Below are positions 20,048 to 30,105 of a DNA stretch of 64,000 nt, piece by piece. The notes beneath the pieces are model-generated. The model was given only the letters and a program-made list of their open reading frames with translations, had not been told where the DNA came from and searched no databases. The stretch is from an uncultured Amylibacter sp. (GTDB lineage Bacteria > Pseudomonadota > Alphaproteobacteria > Rhodobacterales > Rhodobacteraceae): contig OY365741.1 in NCBI GenBank assembly GCA_959347425.1, forward strand, positions 1,016,501-1,080,500, written 5' to 3'. Within the stretch, counting starts at the first letter, position 1; each line of letters begins with the position of its first letter. The position numbers and the translations under genes were made by a program.

Positions 20048-20641
20048 TCATTTAGCTGTCCGCAAATGCACAATCAATTTATCCAAATCCCCACCATTCT
20101 TATCCAAAATCGCGCCAATCTGGGTGCGGATATCGCTCAGCAAACTGACACCCTCTAAAAAGATATTATACACCTTAAATGTGCCTTTCACATCAAGAAT
20201 CTGCCACTGCGTGGAATAGGCGCCCCTGCCCGCGATGGTAACCCGTGAATCCACCAGATAGCCACCAGCAACGCGGGTAACATCGCCCGTCACGACCTCC
20301 GCCCCGCGAAACGAGACGAAATACCGCCCGCCATAAAACCGCGCCATATAGCCGCTAAACGCCTTTTGATAGGCGGCTTTTTGCGCGTCCGTGGCACTGC
20401 GATAGCTGGGACCAAGGGCTTTACGGGCAATCAGGGGGACTTCGGCATATTGGCTGAACGTATCCTCAAACAGGGCAAAACGGGCTTCATCGTCCAGATC
20501 GGCATTGACCGCGGCCAAAACATCTACAATCAAAATATCGACAAAAACACTGGCCGTTGCCTTGTTAATCTGCCCAAACGCGGGTGCGGCAAACAAGATC
20601 GCCAGCACCACCAGCATATATCTATTGATAATCATCAGCAT
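20048..20641 (-). CDS. mlaC: MlaC-type phospholipid-binding periplasmic protein
   Basis: Protein of 197 residues with an N-terminal signal peptide ending near FAAPAFGQ (about residue 23). The Tol-Tol/Ttg2D fold features are visible as ALGPSYRSATDAQKAAYQKAF near residue 75, the RFYGGRYF segment and the late VDSRVTIAG and VYNIFLEGVSLL motifs. It carries phospholipids between the outer-membrane MlaA complex and the inner-membrane MlaFEDB transporter, whose genes are not in this window. The start is fixed by a GGAGG ribosome-binding site inside the 3' end of mlaA, with a 20-bp overlap. Confidence 0.88.
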   Translation of the reverse strand: MLMIINRYMLVVLAILFAAPAFGQINKATASVFVDILIVDVLAAVNADLDDEARFALFEDTFSQYAEVPLIARKALGPSYRSATDAQKAAYQKAFSGYMARFYGGRYFVSFRGAEVVTGDVTRVAGGYLVDSRVTIAGRGAYSTQWQILDVKGTFKVYNIFLEGVSLLSDIRTQIGAILDKNGGDLDKLIVHLRTAK

Positions 20642-21413
20642 AAGGATCCTCCAAATCGTTAATATCCAAGCCCTCGTTTAGGAAATAACGGCGGTTTTGT
20701 AAATAAAAGGAACGGATGGTTGCATAGCTATCTTCGGATTCATACAGTAAATTTTGCGAAACCTCCCAATAATTGCGCTGATTTTGAACAATCCCAATAA
20801 TCCGTAAACCCAGTCGTGCATATCGTTGTTCGCGGCTGAGCACCAACCGCAACGGGTCGGTGAAAACATCCACTATACGCCCTGCGACATCGCGCTCTGT
20901 ACTTGGCCCGAAAAACGGCAGGGAGACAAATTTCCCCTCGCCAAAGCCCCAAGTATGCAGCGTTTGCCCAAAATCGGCAGAGCGGTTTTTCACGCCAACC
21001 GCCGTTGCCACATCCACAATCCCCGCAACACCCACGGTTGTATTCAAAACAAACCGCATGGTTGTTTGGAAAAGCTCATCCAGCTTGCCTTGCAATATAT
21101 TATTAACCGCACGGCGCGGCATGGACAGGTTATTGATAAAATTGGGGATAATAGGGTTTGGCTTGCCCTTTGGTCGTGTGGGTTTGTCCTTTTTTATCGC
21201 CTTACCGTCCGCGTCTTTTTTCACAAAAATACTAAGGGCAGCTTTGTTAAACTCATGGATTTTGCGGTTTTGAACCTCATTCGGGTCATAAATATCAGGG
21301 GAATTAAAGCCTTTATCACAAGCACTTAACGCCACAAAAAGCATCACAAAAACCATCATCGCCAGCAAAATGCGCAAGGGTGCATATATAGAATGTGTAC
21401 GGGGGGCTGGCAT
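20622..21413 (-). CDS. mlaA: MlaA (VacJ) lipoprotein
   Basis: Outer-membrane lipoprotein of 263 residues. The signal peptide ends with lipobox LSAC (Cys near residue 32). Family motifs are DPNEVQNRKIHEFN near residue 42, NFINNLSMPRRAVNNILQGK near residue 90, RFVLNTTVGVAGIVDVAT and GQTLHTWGFGEGKFVSLPFFGPS. It extracts mislocalised phospholipids from the outer leaflet. A strong AAGGAAGGAG ribosome-binding site marks the start. A lysine-rich insert near residues 57-75 is unusual but of simple composition. It forms an operon with mlaC, which overlaps its end. Confidence 0.93.
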   Translation of the reverse strand: MPAPRTHSIYAPLRILLAMMVFVMLFVALSACDKGFNSPDIYDPNEVQNRKIHEFNKAALSIFVKKDADGKAIKKDKPTRPKGKPNPIIPNFINNLSMPRRAVNNILQGKLDELFQTTMRFVLNTTVGVAGIVDVATAVGVKNRSADFGQTLHTWGFGEGKFVSLPFFGPSTERDVAGRIVDVFTDPLRLVLSREQRYARLGLRIIGIVQNQRNYWEVSQNLLYESEDSYATIRSFYLQNRRYFLNEGLDINDLEDPYADDYQ

Positions 21414-21489
21414 CCAAAGGCTCCTTCCTTGTAACTAGGGGTTATATATGGTATAGTGATAAAAGTCAAGGTCATAGCATCCGCACGAC

Positions 21490-22290
21490 CTATCCCCCAA
21501 AAACTTTACCAAGAAATTTTGGGGACTCGGTGAAAACCTCGCACCCATCGCGGGTCACACCCAACGAATGCTCAAACTGCGCCGACAACGATTTATCGCG
21601 GGTCACAGCCGTCCAGTCATCCGCCAAAACCTTCGTTTCACACTTCCCCAAATTCACCATCGGTTCTATCGTGAAAAACATCCCCTCTTCCAAAATCGCG
21701 CCAGAGCCAACACGCCCATAATGCAACACATTCGGTGGAGCATGAAACACCCGCCCCAACCCATGCCCACAAAAATCACGAACAACCGAGCATCCCTGCG
21801 ATTCGACATAGCCCTGTATTGCCGCGCCTATATCGCCGAAATACGCGCCTGGGCGAACCGCCTCAATGCCAATCATCAGCGCGTCATGGGTCAGTTTTAT
21901 CAAACGCTCGGCCTTGCGACTACGCCTTCCCGCGATAAACATCCGCGAAGTATCGCCAAACCAGCCATCCAAAATACAGGTCACATCTATGTTTAAAATA
22001 TCCCCATCACGCAGGTATTTGTCATCACTGGGAATACCGTGGCAAACAACATGATTGATGGAAATGCAACACGATTTGGGATAGCCGCGATAGCCCAAAG
22101 TCGCGGGGGTGGCACCGTTTGCCAGCATATAATCGTGGCATAAACTATCCAAATGCCCCGTGCTGATACCTGGGGCGACATGCTCGCCAATCATATCCAA
22201 GACCTCTGCCGCCAGCCGACCAGCACGGCGCATCCCGTCAAAATCGCTCGGCTCGTGAATAGTGATACCGCTTTGGTTTATATGAGTCAT
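21490..22290 (-). CDS. map: Type I methionine aminopeptidase
   Basis: Removes the initiator methionine. It has 266 residues from MTHINQSGITIHEP at 22290; the frame is open further upstream to 22359 but that extension is not family-like. The five metal ligands are recognisable: Asp in NIDVTCILDGWFGDTSRMF (two Asp, near residues 98 and 109), His in CGHGLGRVFH (near 172), Glu in FTIEPMVN (near 205) and Glu in FEHSLGVT (near 236). Expressed alone, upstream of mlaA on the same strand and divergent from the CinA-like gene. Confidence 0.92.
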   Translation of the reverse strand: MTHINQSGITIHEPSDFDGMRRAGRLAAEVLDMIGEHVAPGISTGHLDSLCHDYMLANGATPATLGYRGYPKSCCISINHVVCHGIPSDDKYLRDGDILNIDVTCILDGWFGDTSRMFIAGRRSRKAERLIKLTHDALMIGIEAVRPGAYFGDIGAAIQGYVESQGCSVVRDFCGHGLGRVFHAPPNVLHYGRVGSGAILEEGMFFTIEPMVNLGKCETKVLADDWTAVTRDKSLSAQFEHSLGVTRDGCEVFTESPKFLGKVFGG

Positions 22291-22382
22291 GGGCGTGGGT
22301 ATAGCCGAAATTCTATTAAAATTCAAGAGGGCAAAATTCAAGAGGGATTGCCAAACCAAACGTTTCCCACTATCAAATCCTT

Positions 22383-23132
22383 ATGACTGAAACCCATGCA
22401 CAAAAGAATCCTACAGCCGCGATGATTGTCATTGGCGATGAAATCCTCAGCGGGCGCACCCGCGATGCTAATATGTATCATTTGGCGGGGGTATTGGGGC
22501 AGGTTGGCATTATATTAAACCAAGTGCGGGTTATTGGCGATGATAAAACCGCGATTATCTCAGCCGTGCGTGATTTATGCCAAACCCACACACACGTTTT
22601 CACCAGCGGGGGAATTGGCCCCACCCATGATGATATCACTGCCGAGTGCGTGGCGGAGGCTTTTAATCGCAAGATAACCATTCGTAAAGATGCCCGCGCG
22701 ATACTGGCAAGCCACTATAAAGGGGGGGAGGATGATTTAACCCCTGCCCGCTTGCGCATGGCGCGGATTCCAGACGGGGCGGTTTTGATAAAGAACACGG
22801 TATCGGGCGCGCCTGGGTTTAGTATTGAAAACCTGCATGTGCTGGCGGGAGTGCCGCATATTTTTGCCGATATGGTTGCCAATCTTTTGCCGACCTTGCC
22901 GTCGGGGGCGCGGGTGCGCTCGGACTCTGTCCGTGTGGATTTGCCCGAATCAACCCTTGCCCTGCCTTTGGCGCGGATAGCCAGCGACCATCCCGATATA
23001 ACCATCGGCTCTTATCCGTTTTATGAAAACGGACGGCATGGGGCGCATTTGGTTGTGCGCGGGATTGACTCTGTGCAGATAAAATCCGCGATTGCCGCGA
23101 TTAAAACGCAGTTTTTAACAAAAGCAAACTAA
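22383..23132 (+). CDS. Molybdopterin-binding (CinA N-terminal-like) domain protein
   Basis: Protein of 249 residues with only the MoCF/CinA N-terminal domain. It has AMIVIGDEILSGRTRDAN near residue 13, FTSGGIGPTHDDITAECVAEAF near residue 74, and the later PGF-IENLHVLAGVPHIF segment. The C-terminal nicotinamide-mononucleotide deamidase domain of full-length CinA is absent. Short forms like this are common in alphaproteobacteria and their function is not settled; nucleotide pyrophosphatase activity is known for related domains. No strong ribosome-binding site is seen. Divergent from map. Confidence 0.85.
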   Translation: MTETHAQKNPTAAMIVIGDEILSGRTRDANMYHLAGVLGQVGIILNQVRVIGDDKTAIISAVRDLCQTHTHVFTSGGIGPTHDDITAECVAEAFNRKITIRKDARAILASHYKGGEDDLTPARLRMARIPDGAVLIKNTVSGAPGFSIENLHVLAGVPHIFADMVANLLPTLPSGARVRSDSVRVDLPESTLALPLARIASDHPDITIGSYPFYENGRHGAHLVVRGIDSVQIKSAIAAIKTQFLTKAN

Positions 23133-23157
23133 CCGATAGGCGAATCGCCACCCGTTA

Positions 23158-26100
23158 TTAGTTCGCACACCGACCCGAGCCATTAGCCTTAATCGTTGGA
23201 CAGGCAATAAAGCCACCAGTCCAGCCATAGGTAGAGGTTCGCGCACCCTCGTTAGAAATAAACACCCCAATCGCGCCAGCACGCCCGATAAGCCCTGTGA
23301 TAGTCCCATCTGGGTAATTAGCAAGGCTATTGGTAACAGTCCCTGTCATAATACCCCTTTCATCCCAGTATCCGTTCATATTAAGAAACCCTCCAATAGC
23401 ACCAGAGGTATAGAAATTTCTGTTGCTATAATTAATACTCAGGTGGAATTCTGTACCGCCACGAACTCCATCTGATTGATCAACGGTAGTAGCACCGCTG
23501 GTATAATTCCATTTTTTATTGCCAAATAGATGCGCATGCCCCCGCCACGTTGCCACGACTGGGGTTCGATCCCCTTGCGTAAAGCCAGGAGGACGATAAC
23601 TCCCGAATGGAAGAGGCCTGCCAACATTTGTATTTGGATGAATCCCTGCATGAAAGGTACGTTGAATGGGGCTAGTAGATTCAACAGCCGCCCCGTTTTC
23701 ATTCCATAGGGAAGCCAGATACGAATACCCGCCAACCAAGCCCGCGGGGGTGGGGATATCCGCATTATTCGCATCTTTGCCCAAGGTAACGGCAACGGTA
23801 TATGACCTGCGTCTGGCACCATCATCCGTGCGTGAATGGCCATAAGATATATGGTAGGGGGCGGTGGTTGATGTCAACAAAACCTCATTCCATCTACCTG
23901 ATGCGTTATGGGGGACGTTGACAAGCGCTTCACCCCTAACCTGTGTGGCATAAAGCCAATCCTGATAAGTCGTCTCCGTCGCGACAAAATTGGGCTTGCC
24001 CGGTCTTGCGACAAATCCGCCAGCAACATTCGGGGCAACAAAGGCACCAACGATACCCCCCTGGCCGATAAGACCTGATAAAAATCCTGCTTCGGTGCCT
24101 CTGCTTGAAACTGTGTTCACATCACCCTCCACTAAACCATCCTCATTAAATCTACCCCTAACTTGATAGGTGTAACCCGGGCTGGTAAGAGGATTTGCCG
24201 ACAAACCACCAGTGATGCTTCCACCCGTTTGGGTATAAGCAACGGTAAGAGCGATATCGCCGTAACGGGTTTGAATTACGGGTGCCGCCGCAGTCCCGAC
24301 ATTCTGTCGCGCTGACAGCTGTCCAACCCAAGTTGCACTACCCGATTTGCTCTGCACAGGTGCACCCAAATCTGTTCCTGAGGTAACACCCGAATAAAAC
24401 TGTCGCCTACCCTTGTATATACCAGTATAAAACGCCACAGCATCGCTGGCATCCGTGCCAATACTCGCCAATCTCCATGTGGCAGTTGACATCCTAAGAA
24501 TACCGCCGTCACGAGCCGTAATCCCCGCTACGCTCTGCCCATTTACGATAAGGGCCGGGTTCGTGCTAGTGACTCCGCCTTGCAACCAATGGTTTTCTGC
24601 ACGGGGAGTGGGGAACAATCCGTATTTCCCCGCCTCATGCGAAGCCAGCCAAACGTCATTGTGAGTGACTTTTGTTGGCCTCTGATAGGGTACCGCGACA
24701 AAGCCACCAGCAAATTTATCGTTTTCTTCATTTGAAGCAAACACACCAATCGCGCCAGTTTGCCCGATAATCCCAGATAGGGGTGCGCTGATTAACCCTC
24801 TAAGGATAGTGCCACTTATCGCACCCCGTGGGTTAAATCTACCATCAATGGTGTATAAGAGACCGGAACTGAGGCTGCGTATATCATTTCTAACTGTGCC
24901 ATCTAATTCCCCAGCTTGCCCTTCATGGTTAGAGGCGAAGCTAACAGTAAGGTCAAATCGGCGTCTGATTGTAGCGGTGCCACTCTGTGCCACCAATTCG
25001 CCCCGCCATATTGCGCTTGGGATATTTTGTGCTGTCAACCCAGCCACATCTATCGGCGCACCCACACTTGCGGTATGTAAAACCCCGGCGTAAAAATTAC
25101 CACCCTGTGCCTTGACGGCAAAGCCATTTGTGGCATCGCCTCCTACTAACCTAGTGCGGAAGTCGGCATTATTGAAATCGCCAATTTGCGCATTTGCACC
25201 ACTGGCTAAACTAGAAAAACCGCGTGTTCCATCCGTAAATACGGTGGTTTGCAAAAATTCGCTTTTGCCTGGTGTGCTTGGCGCCTCGGCAGGGGAGACG
25301 GAGGATTCTGTCCAATCCTCATAATTAACCAGATTTGCATTACTATCTGCCCCTGTCTCCGCCAGGCTTTCATCTTCCGCCACAGCCGCTTCCTCATAGT
25401 CGGGATGGTCTGGATTTGATGCGGTGAAACCGCCCGCATTGCCCGTGTTCTTATTGCCGTCAATACCCGTATTTTCGCGGTCAACAAAGGCCGCAACCAC
25501 GCCTTCTTGGCCAATAAACCCAATGACTCTCAATAAACCGTGGTTATTCGTGGCATCCCTAATCGAAGCAAAGCTATTATATATCTGGCCTTTTTCGTTA
25601 AAATTCACAGATAAACGTAGCTGAGCGGCGACGGCAATAGCTGGTCTAGCCTCCGCACGGTTAGGTGCAACATGAAGCCCTAGTCCGGTTCCGGCATCAT
25701 TGCTAAAGTTAATTTGTTTTTTGGTCCAATCAATATAAAAATTCACCGCCGTTTGCGTGCCATTTTCGGTGGTGCTAAAATGTCCGGGCCATACCGCCGT
25801 GGCAGGTGCCTCAGTTAAAGGCGCGCCCAGATTGGTTGTTGGCAGAATCGCAGCATGTTGGGATGTCCGCTGGGCAATAGCGGCTGTCCCTGCTTTTATC
25901 AACGTAAAAAAGACATAGCCATCAGGGTTAGTGTTCGGGTTGGCTTCTGTTCCAGCACCGCCACGGCGACCGACATTAATAGTGAGATCGCCTATGGGCA
26001 CGGTAACGCTGGTGGTTGTTTGCGGTGTTACTACCCCTGTCTGTGAATTGGTCGACGCAGGTGTAACAACGGTTTGAACGATGTCTTCAAATACGGGTGC

Positions 26101-27855
26101 AATTGCGTGATCCTGCGTTATGGTTACAGACAAAAAGCTATCGGCATATTTGGGGCCGGGAATGAAAGTGGGCTCGGTTCCGGATCCCGGTGACGTCCCA
26201 AGCGCAGGTGTCACACAACTGGCATGCGGGGTCACAACCGCATCACCAGTGCAAAGCTCCTCCCGCGCGTCCGCATAGGCTACATTGCTCTTACAACTTG
26301 CGTGAAATGGGTCAGCCAAGCAAAACGAGTTCCGCGCCACGGGGTCTTGATAATCCGCAGTACAACTTGCGTGAAACAGGTTCTCATTCGTACGGCAAAA
26401 GGTATTCCGTAGCATGTCAAATCGTCCGCCATCACACTGCGTGGAAAAAAGAAAATCAGCATCACTCACCACGCAACCATCCCGCAACGTTGTGCTGAAA
26501 TTATCACCACAACCCGCAGGTACAGCTGTATTACCGGTAAAGGCGATGTTACAGGCGCGATAGCTCGCGCAAAGTTCATCTGTGGCGGAACGACCGGTTG
26601 CACTGCAATATGTATAACGTATCCCCTGTGCCCCAGACAGATAGGGGGCAAAGGTGGAACCAGCCACGCAAGCCGTGGCAAACGGATCAGCCGCACAGGT
26701 GGATATAGCACCCGTGCCAAGCGACGCGCACCGCGATGTTTCAATACCCTCAGCACAAGCGTTAATTTGTTCTGTCAGATAGCACCGTGTTGCAGCATCA
26801 TTATCCCCGCAAGCGGTTGTTTGTGCGGGTTGTCCGCTATACGCAATACATAAGGCATTGAAAGTATCCGCACTATCCCCTTCGCAGGTCTGCTGGACTG
26901 CGTCTGCGCAAACCTGTTCGGTAATCGTGGTCGTACCATCGCCACAGTTGGTAACTGCCGTTCTGCGGGCGGTTTGGAATACCGTGGCAGAGGAATCATA
27001 ACACAGCGCGTGAAACGGATTGGCCGCGCAAGCAAAGGTGGTCGCATTGGTACACAACCGCCCGCGCAAATCCGTGGTACAGGCCGTAATAATAGTATTA
27101 CGTGACGCCTCATAGGTCGTACCACACAGGGCATTAAACGGATCACCCGTATTAGTCGCATCATTTGCGTCATAGGTGCAAGTGCTTGAAATCACAGCAG
27201 TGCAACGGCTCTCGGATGGGCTGGTTGCACAAAAAGCGTTACGTTGTGCTATATAAGTTGGATTGCCATCGCAGGCACTATTAAAAATATCCGAATCACA
27301 GGTACTAACAACAGTTTGATCTGTCTCAAATCCAGCGCATAAAACCGGATTCGCTGTTCTTCCAGCGTCATCAACGCAAGTTACCTCAATCGCATTGACG
27401 CAAGACTGGCTGGCAAGGTCGCCACTGGGATCAATACATGTGCTAATCGTGCTTTCCCGTGCGAGCTGATAGGTGTCTGAGTTGACGTCTGTTTGACACA
27501 AGGGGGCAAACGGATTAGCCGCGTCACCCGTTTCATCCGTGCAAACAAAGGTGGTTGCAATGGTGCATAGCTCTGACGTGGCATCTTTCACACAACCAGT
27601 GATAAACCTCTCGCGCGCATCGGCGATACTTTCCGCACTCCTTTCAGTAATTTCTATAGTAGGAGTATGACACTCTTCCGTAAAGGGATTTGCCGCGCAC
27701 CGGGCCAACAAGCGGGATTCGGGGGTACTAAGATTCACATCAAGTGACAGCCCGCCGCCACCACAGGCGGTTATTAGGGTGAGTGAAACCAAGGATATAA
27801 GCGTGTATAGGATTGAACCTGATAGGCGCGGTGCAACTGGGGTATGATAGGTCAT
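23158..27855 (-). CDS. Giant cysteine-rich lipoprotein with four TbpB-like barrel modules
   Basis: Protein of 1565 residues with signal peptide and lipobox LITAC (Cys31) followed by four glycines. Residues about 35-560 are a run of cysteine-rich degenerate repeats of form C-A-(N/D)-PF-x3-C …AR…I..C, at least ten copies. From about residue 590 to the end come four modules of about 210-260 residues. Each has a TxxGxPL…AxWxG segment and ends with GLIGQ-G-xVGAF…AGGFxAxP (near residues 808, 1052, 1280 and 1548). The barrel signature resembles transferrin-binding-protein-like solute-binding lipoproteins. A surface location and a binding role are inferred; the ligand is unknown. It stands alone, with no TonB receptor or Slam-like secretion gene beside it in this window. 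Confidence 0.8.
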   Translation of the reverse strand: MTYHTPVAPRLSGSILYTLISLVSLTLITACGGGGLSLDVNLSTPESRLLARCAANPFTEECHTPTIEITERSAESIADARERFITGCVKDATSELCTIATTFVCTDETGDAANPFAPLCQTDVNSDTYQLARESTISTCIDPSGDLASQSCVNAIEVTCVDDAGRTANPVLCAGFETDQTVVSTCDSDIFNSACDGNPTYIAQRNAFCATSPSESRCTAVISSTCTYDANDATNTGDPFNALCGTTYEASRNTIITACTTDLRGRLCTNATTFACAANPFHALCYDSSATVFQTARRTAVTNCGDGTTTITEQVCADAVQQTCEGDSADTFNALCIAYSGQPAQTTACGDNDAATRCYLTEQINACAEGIETSRCASLGTGAISTCAADPFATACVAGSTFAPYLSGAQGIRYTYCSATGRSATDELCASYRACNIAFTGNTAVPAGCGDNFSTTLRDGCVVSDADFLFSTQCDGGRFDMLRNTFCRTNENLFHASCTADYQDPVARNSFCLADPFHASCKSNVAYADAREELCTGDAVVTPHASCVTPALGTSPGSGTEPTFIPGPKYADSFLSVTITQDHAIAPVFEDIVQTVVTPASTNSQTGVVTPQTTTSVTVPIGDLTINVGRRGGAGTEANPNTNPDGYVFFTLIKAGTAAIAQRTSQHAAILPTTNLGAPLTEAPATAVWPGHFSTTENGTQTAVNFYIDWTKKQINFSNDAGTGLGLHVAPNRAEARPAIAVAAQLRLSVNFNEKGQIYNSFASIRDATNNHGLLRVIGFIGQEGVVAAFVDRENTGIDGNKNTGNAGGFTASNPDHPDYEEAAVAEDESLAETGADSNANLVNYEDWTESSVSPAEAPSTPGKSEFLQTTVFTDGTRGFSSLASGANAQIGDFNNADFRTRLVGGDATNGFAVKAQGGNFYAGVLHTASVGAPIDVAGLTAQNIPSAIWRGELVAQSGTATIRRRFDLTVSFASNHEGQAGELDGTVRNDIRSLSSGLLYTIDGRFNPRGAISGTILRGLISAPLSGIIGQTGAIGVFASNEENDKFAGGFVAVPYQRPTKVTHNDVWLASHEAGKYGLFPTPRAENHWLQGGVTSTNPALIVNGQSVAGITARDGGILRMSTATWRLASIGTDASDAVAFYTGIYKGRRQFYSGVTSGTDLGAPVQSKSGSATWVGQLSARQNVGTAAAPVIQTRYGDIALTVAYTQTGGSITGGLSANPLTSPGYTYQVRGRFNEDGLVEGDVNTVSSRGTEAGFLSGLIGQGGIVGAFVAPNVAGGFVARPGKPNFVATETTYQDWLYATQVRGEALVNVPHNASGRWNEVLLTSTTAPYHISYGHSRTDDGARRRSYTVAVTLGKDANNADIPTPAGLVGGYSYLASLWNENGAAVESTSPIQRTFHAGIHPNTNVGRPLPFGSYRPPGFTQGDRTPVVATWRGHAHLFGNKKWNYTSGATTVDQSDGVRGGTEFHLSINYSNRNFYTSGAIGGFLNMNGYWDERGIMTGTVTNSLANYPDGTITGLIGRAGAIGVFISNEGARTSTYGWTGGFIACPTIKANGSGRCAN

Positions 27856-27969
27856 TTTAAGAGTCCTTTATTGTGATAACAAGAGTGGTCTTGCCACTAT
27901 AACCGCGTTTTTCACCCTTTGCAAGCGTTTTTTGCGGTTTTTGGGGGCGTTTTTTACGAGTTTTACGAT

Positions 27970-28068
27970 TTATTCATCATTGATAACGGGTAGGGGGTCG
28001 GCTTTTATACCACACCCCGTAAGGGTACTTACCGCCAAAATCACCGCTAAAAACACCCGTAAAATCAT
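27970..28068 (-). CDS. lptM: LptM-like short lipoprotein
   Basis: Reading frame of 32 residues, [13 protein letters not shown] then [15 protein letters not shown] and four more residues. It has a signal peptide with lipobox LTGC and the CGxKxxLP-type core found in the short LptM/YifL lipoproteins usually encoded between argH and lysA. Its ATG overlaps the TGA of argH (ATGA), which fixes translational coupling. The E. coli relative helps mature the LptD–LptE outer-membrane complex; the same role is inferred here. No lysA follows: the next gene on this strand is the giant lipoprotein. Confidence 0.75.
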   Translation of the reverse strand: MILRVFLAVILAVSTLTGCGIKADPLPVINDE

Positions 28069-29465
28069 TTTTTTGCCGATTTCGCACGATAACGGGCGAT
28101 CTGTGCTTTCACCTGCACGGGGGCAGTTCCGCCATAGCTGGCACGGGATTTCACCGAATTCTCCACCCCCAGCACATCAAAAACACCTGCGGTAATATCG
28201 GCGCATTCGCCCTGCATATCTTTCAAGGATAACCCCGCCAAATCGCATCCACGCGATTCCGCCAAGGCCACCAGCGCACCCGTCACCCCGTGGGCTTGCC
28301 TGAACGGCATGCCCAATTCGCGCACCAGCCAATCGGCCAAATCCGTTGCCGTGGAAAATCCCTGCTCTGCCACCGCCCGCATCCGCGTGGGTTTTGGCGT
28401 TATATCGCCCAGCATCGCCGCCAGCACCGATAGCGATAAAACCACCGTATCAGCGCAATCAAAGGTCTGTTCTTTATCCTCCTGCATATCTTTGGAGTAT
28501 GCCAAAGGCAGGGATTTCATCACGGTTAATAGAGCGAAAAACGCCCCGTTAATCCGCCCAGTTTTGGCGCGAATCAGCTCTGCCCCATCAGGGTTTTTCT
28601 TTTGGGGCATAATGGACGAGCCCGTGGAAAATTTATCGGACAGCGTGATAAATTGAAACGGGGCCGAAGCCCAGAGCACGATTTCCTCTGCCAAACGGCT
28701 CTGATGAACCGCGCAAATCGCGCTACTCGCCATGAATTCCAAGGCGAAATCACGGTCAGACACAGCATCCAGCGAATTGGCACTTGGCGCGGTAAACCCC
28801 AATTTATCGGCGGTATAATCGCGGTCAATATCAAATCCTGTGCCTGCCAGCGCACCCGCACCCAAAGGCGATTCGTTCATCCGTTCTCTCGCATCGCAAA
28901 ACCGCGAGCGATCACGGGCAAACATCTCCACATAGGCCATCATGTGATGCCCCCAGGTAATCGGCTGGGCTATCTGCAAATGGGTAAAGCCCGGCATAAT
29001 AATATCAATCCCCGCTTCGGCTTGGGTGAGCAGGGCGGCAATCACTCTATCCAGTGCATCAATCGCCAAATCGCATTGGGTGCGTGTCCAGAGTTTGAAA
29101 TCAGTCGCGACTTGGTCATTGCGCGAGCGGGCGGTATGAAGGCGACCCGCCGCATCGCCAATCAGTTGTCCCAGCCGATGCTCGATATTCATGTGGATGT
29201 CTTCCATAGCCTCATCAAAGGTGAAGGTGCCTTGCGCGATTTCGGTTTCAATCAGGGCAAGCCCCTTTTTAATCGCTTCGCCATCGGTTTTTGAGATAAT
29301 CTTTTGTTTTATCAGCATATCGGCGTGGGCAAGCGAGCCCTTAATGTCTTCGCCCGCCAGCCGTTGGTCAAACTCGATAGAGGCGTTAATCGCCTGCATC
29401 ATAGCATCTGGGCCCGCGGCATAACGCCCGCCCCACATTTTGTTGATTGGTTTTTTTGTCGTCAT
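28065..29465 (-). CDS. argH: Argininosuccinate lyase
   Basis: Last enzyme of arginine synthesis, 466 residues, the family length. It begins [21 protein letters not shown]. The fumarase/lyase superfamily signature [18 protein letters not shown] is near residue 283, with the catalytic serine loop. [12 protein letters not shown] near residue 111 and [10 protein letters not shown] near residue 160 are present. Divergent from the TlpA-like gene, an arrangement seen in other alphaproteobacteria, and followed by the overlapping lptM. Confidence 0.96.
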   Translation of the reverse strand: MTTKKPINKMWGGRYAAGPDAMMQAINASIEFDQRLAGEDIKGSLAHADMLIKQKIISKTDGEAIKKGLALIETEIAQGTFTFDEAMEDIHMNIEHRLGQLIGDAAGRLHTARSRNDQVATDFKLWTRTQCDLAIDALDRVIAALLTQAEAGIDIIMPGFTHLQIAQPITWGHHMMAYVEMFARDRSRFCDARERMNESPLGAGALAGTGFDIDRDYTADKLGFTAPSANSLDAVSDRDFALEFMASSAICAVHQSRLAEEIVLWASAPFQFITLSDKFSTGSSIMPQKKNPDGAELIRAKTGRINGAFFALLTVMKSLPLAYSKDMQEDKEQTFDCADTVVLSLSVLAAMLGDITPKPTRMRAVAEQGFSTATDLADWLVRELGMPFRQAHGVTGALVALAESRGCDLAGLSLKDMQGECADITAGVFDVLGVENSVKSRASYGGTAPVQVKAQIARYRAKSAKK

Positions 29466-29496
29466 TGGGTTATACTAGAGTTAAAGGAGCTGTTTG

Positions 29497-30105
29497 ATGA
29501 AAAAGAGCATGTTATACGGGATTTGTGGGCTTGGAATTGTTTTGGCTGTGGGGTTGGTGGTGTTTTCACCATCCTTTTACCGCCAGTTGCCACCAGATGC
29601 AAGGGCAGATTTATTTACCGATGGTTTTGACAATGTTTTTGTGGGGGAAATGGCGGGTTTTCAGGCACTCACCCCGCCAATATCGGCTGAGGGGTTGGAG
29701 TTTTTGGATAAAGACGGGCAGAGCCTTGAATTGTCTGCATTTCAGGGTCGCGTGGTTTTAATCAATTTCTGGGCGACTTGGTGTGCACCCTGTTTGGCCG
29801 AAATGCCTAGTTTAAATCGGTTACAAATCGCGCTAGGAGGTGCGGATTTTCAAGTTATCACGATTGCCACGGGACGAAATGAAACCGCGGATATAGACTC
29901 GTTTTTCACCAACCAATCCATCACCCATTTAACCCGTTATCGCGACCCGAACTTACGGCTTGCCCTTGCTTTGGGTGCGGGTAGTTTGCCGACAACCGTA
30001 TTGATGGATAGGAATGGTTTTATCATTGCCCGCTTACAGGGGGAGGCCGATTGGGATAGCGAGGCGGCACGGCATTTGATTGAATTTTTAACGATTAACC
30101 ACTAA
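29497..30105 (+). CDS. TlpA-like thiol:disulfide oxidoreductase
   Basis: Membrane-anchored thioredoxin-fold protein of 202 residues. The uncleaved N-terminal segment (about residues 6-24) is followed by a periplasmic domain with the redox motif WATWCAPC near residue 94 and the cis-Pro loop LPTTVLMDRNGFI near residue 170. Probable role: reduction of apocytochrome c or copper-site cysteines. The start is set at the ATG at 29497 behind AAAGGAGC; an in-frame TTG three bases upstream is less likely. Its 3' end overlaps the convergent sulfopyruvate decarboxylase beta gene by 11 bp. Confidence 0.87.
   Translation: MKKSMLYGICGLGIVLAVGLVVFSPSFYRQLPPDARADLFTDGFDNVFVGEMAGFQALTPPISAEGLEFLDKDGQSLELSAFQGRVVLINFWATWCAPCLAEMPSLNRLQIALGGADFQVITIATGRNETADIDSFFTNQSITHLTRYRDPNLRLALALGAGSLPTTVLMDRNGFIIARLQGEADWDSEAARHLIEFLTINH

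Noticed and set aside
27932..28195. 87-residue plus-strand open frame near argH
   Set aside because: It is antisense to the LptM-like gene and the end of argH, with no start signal.
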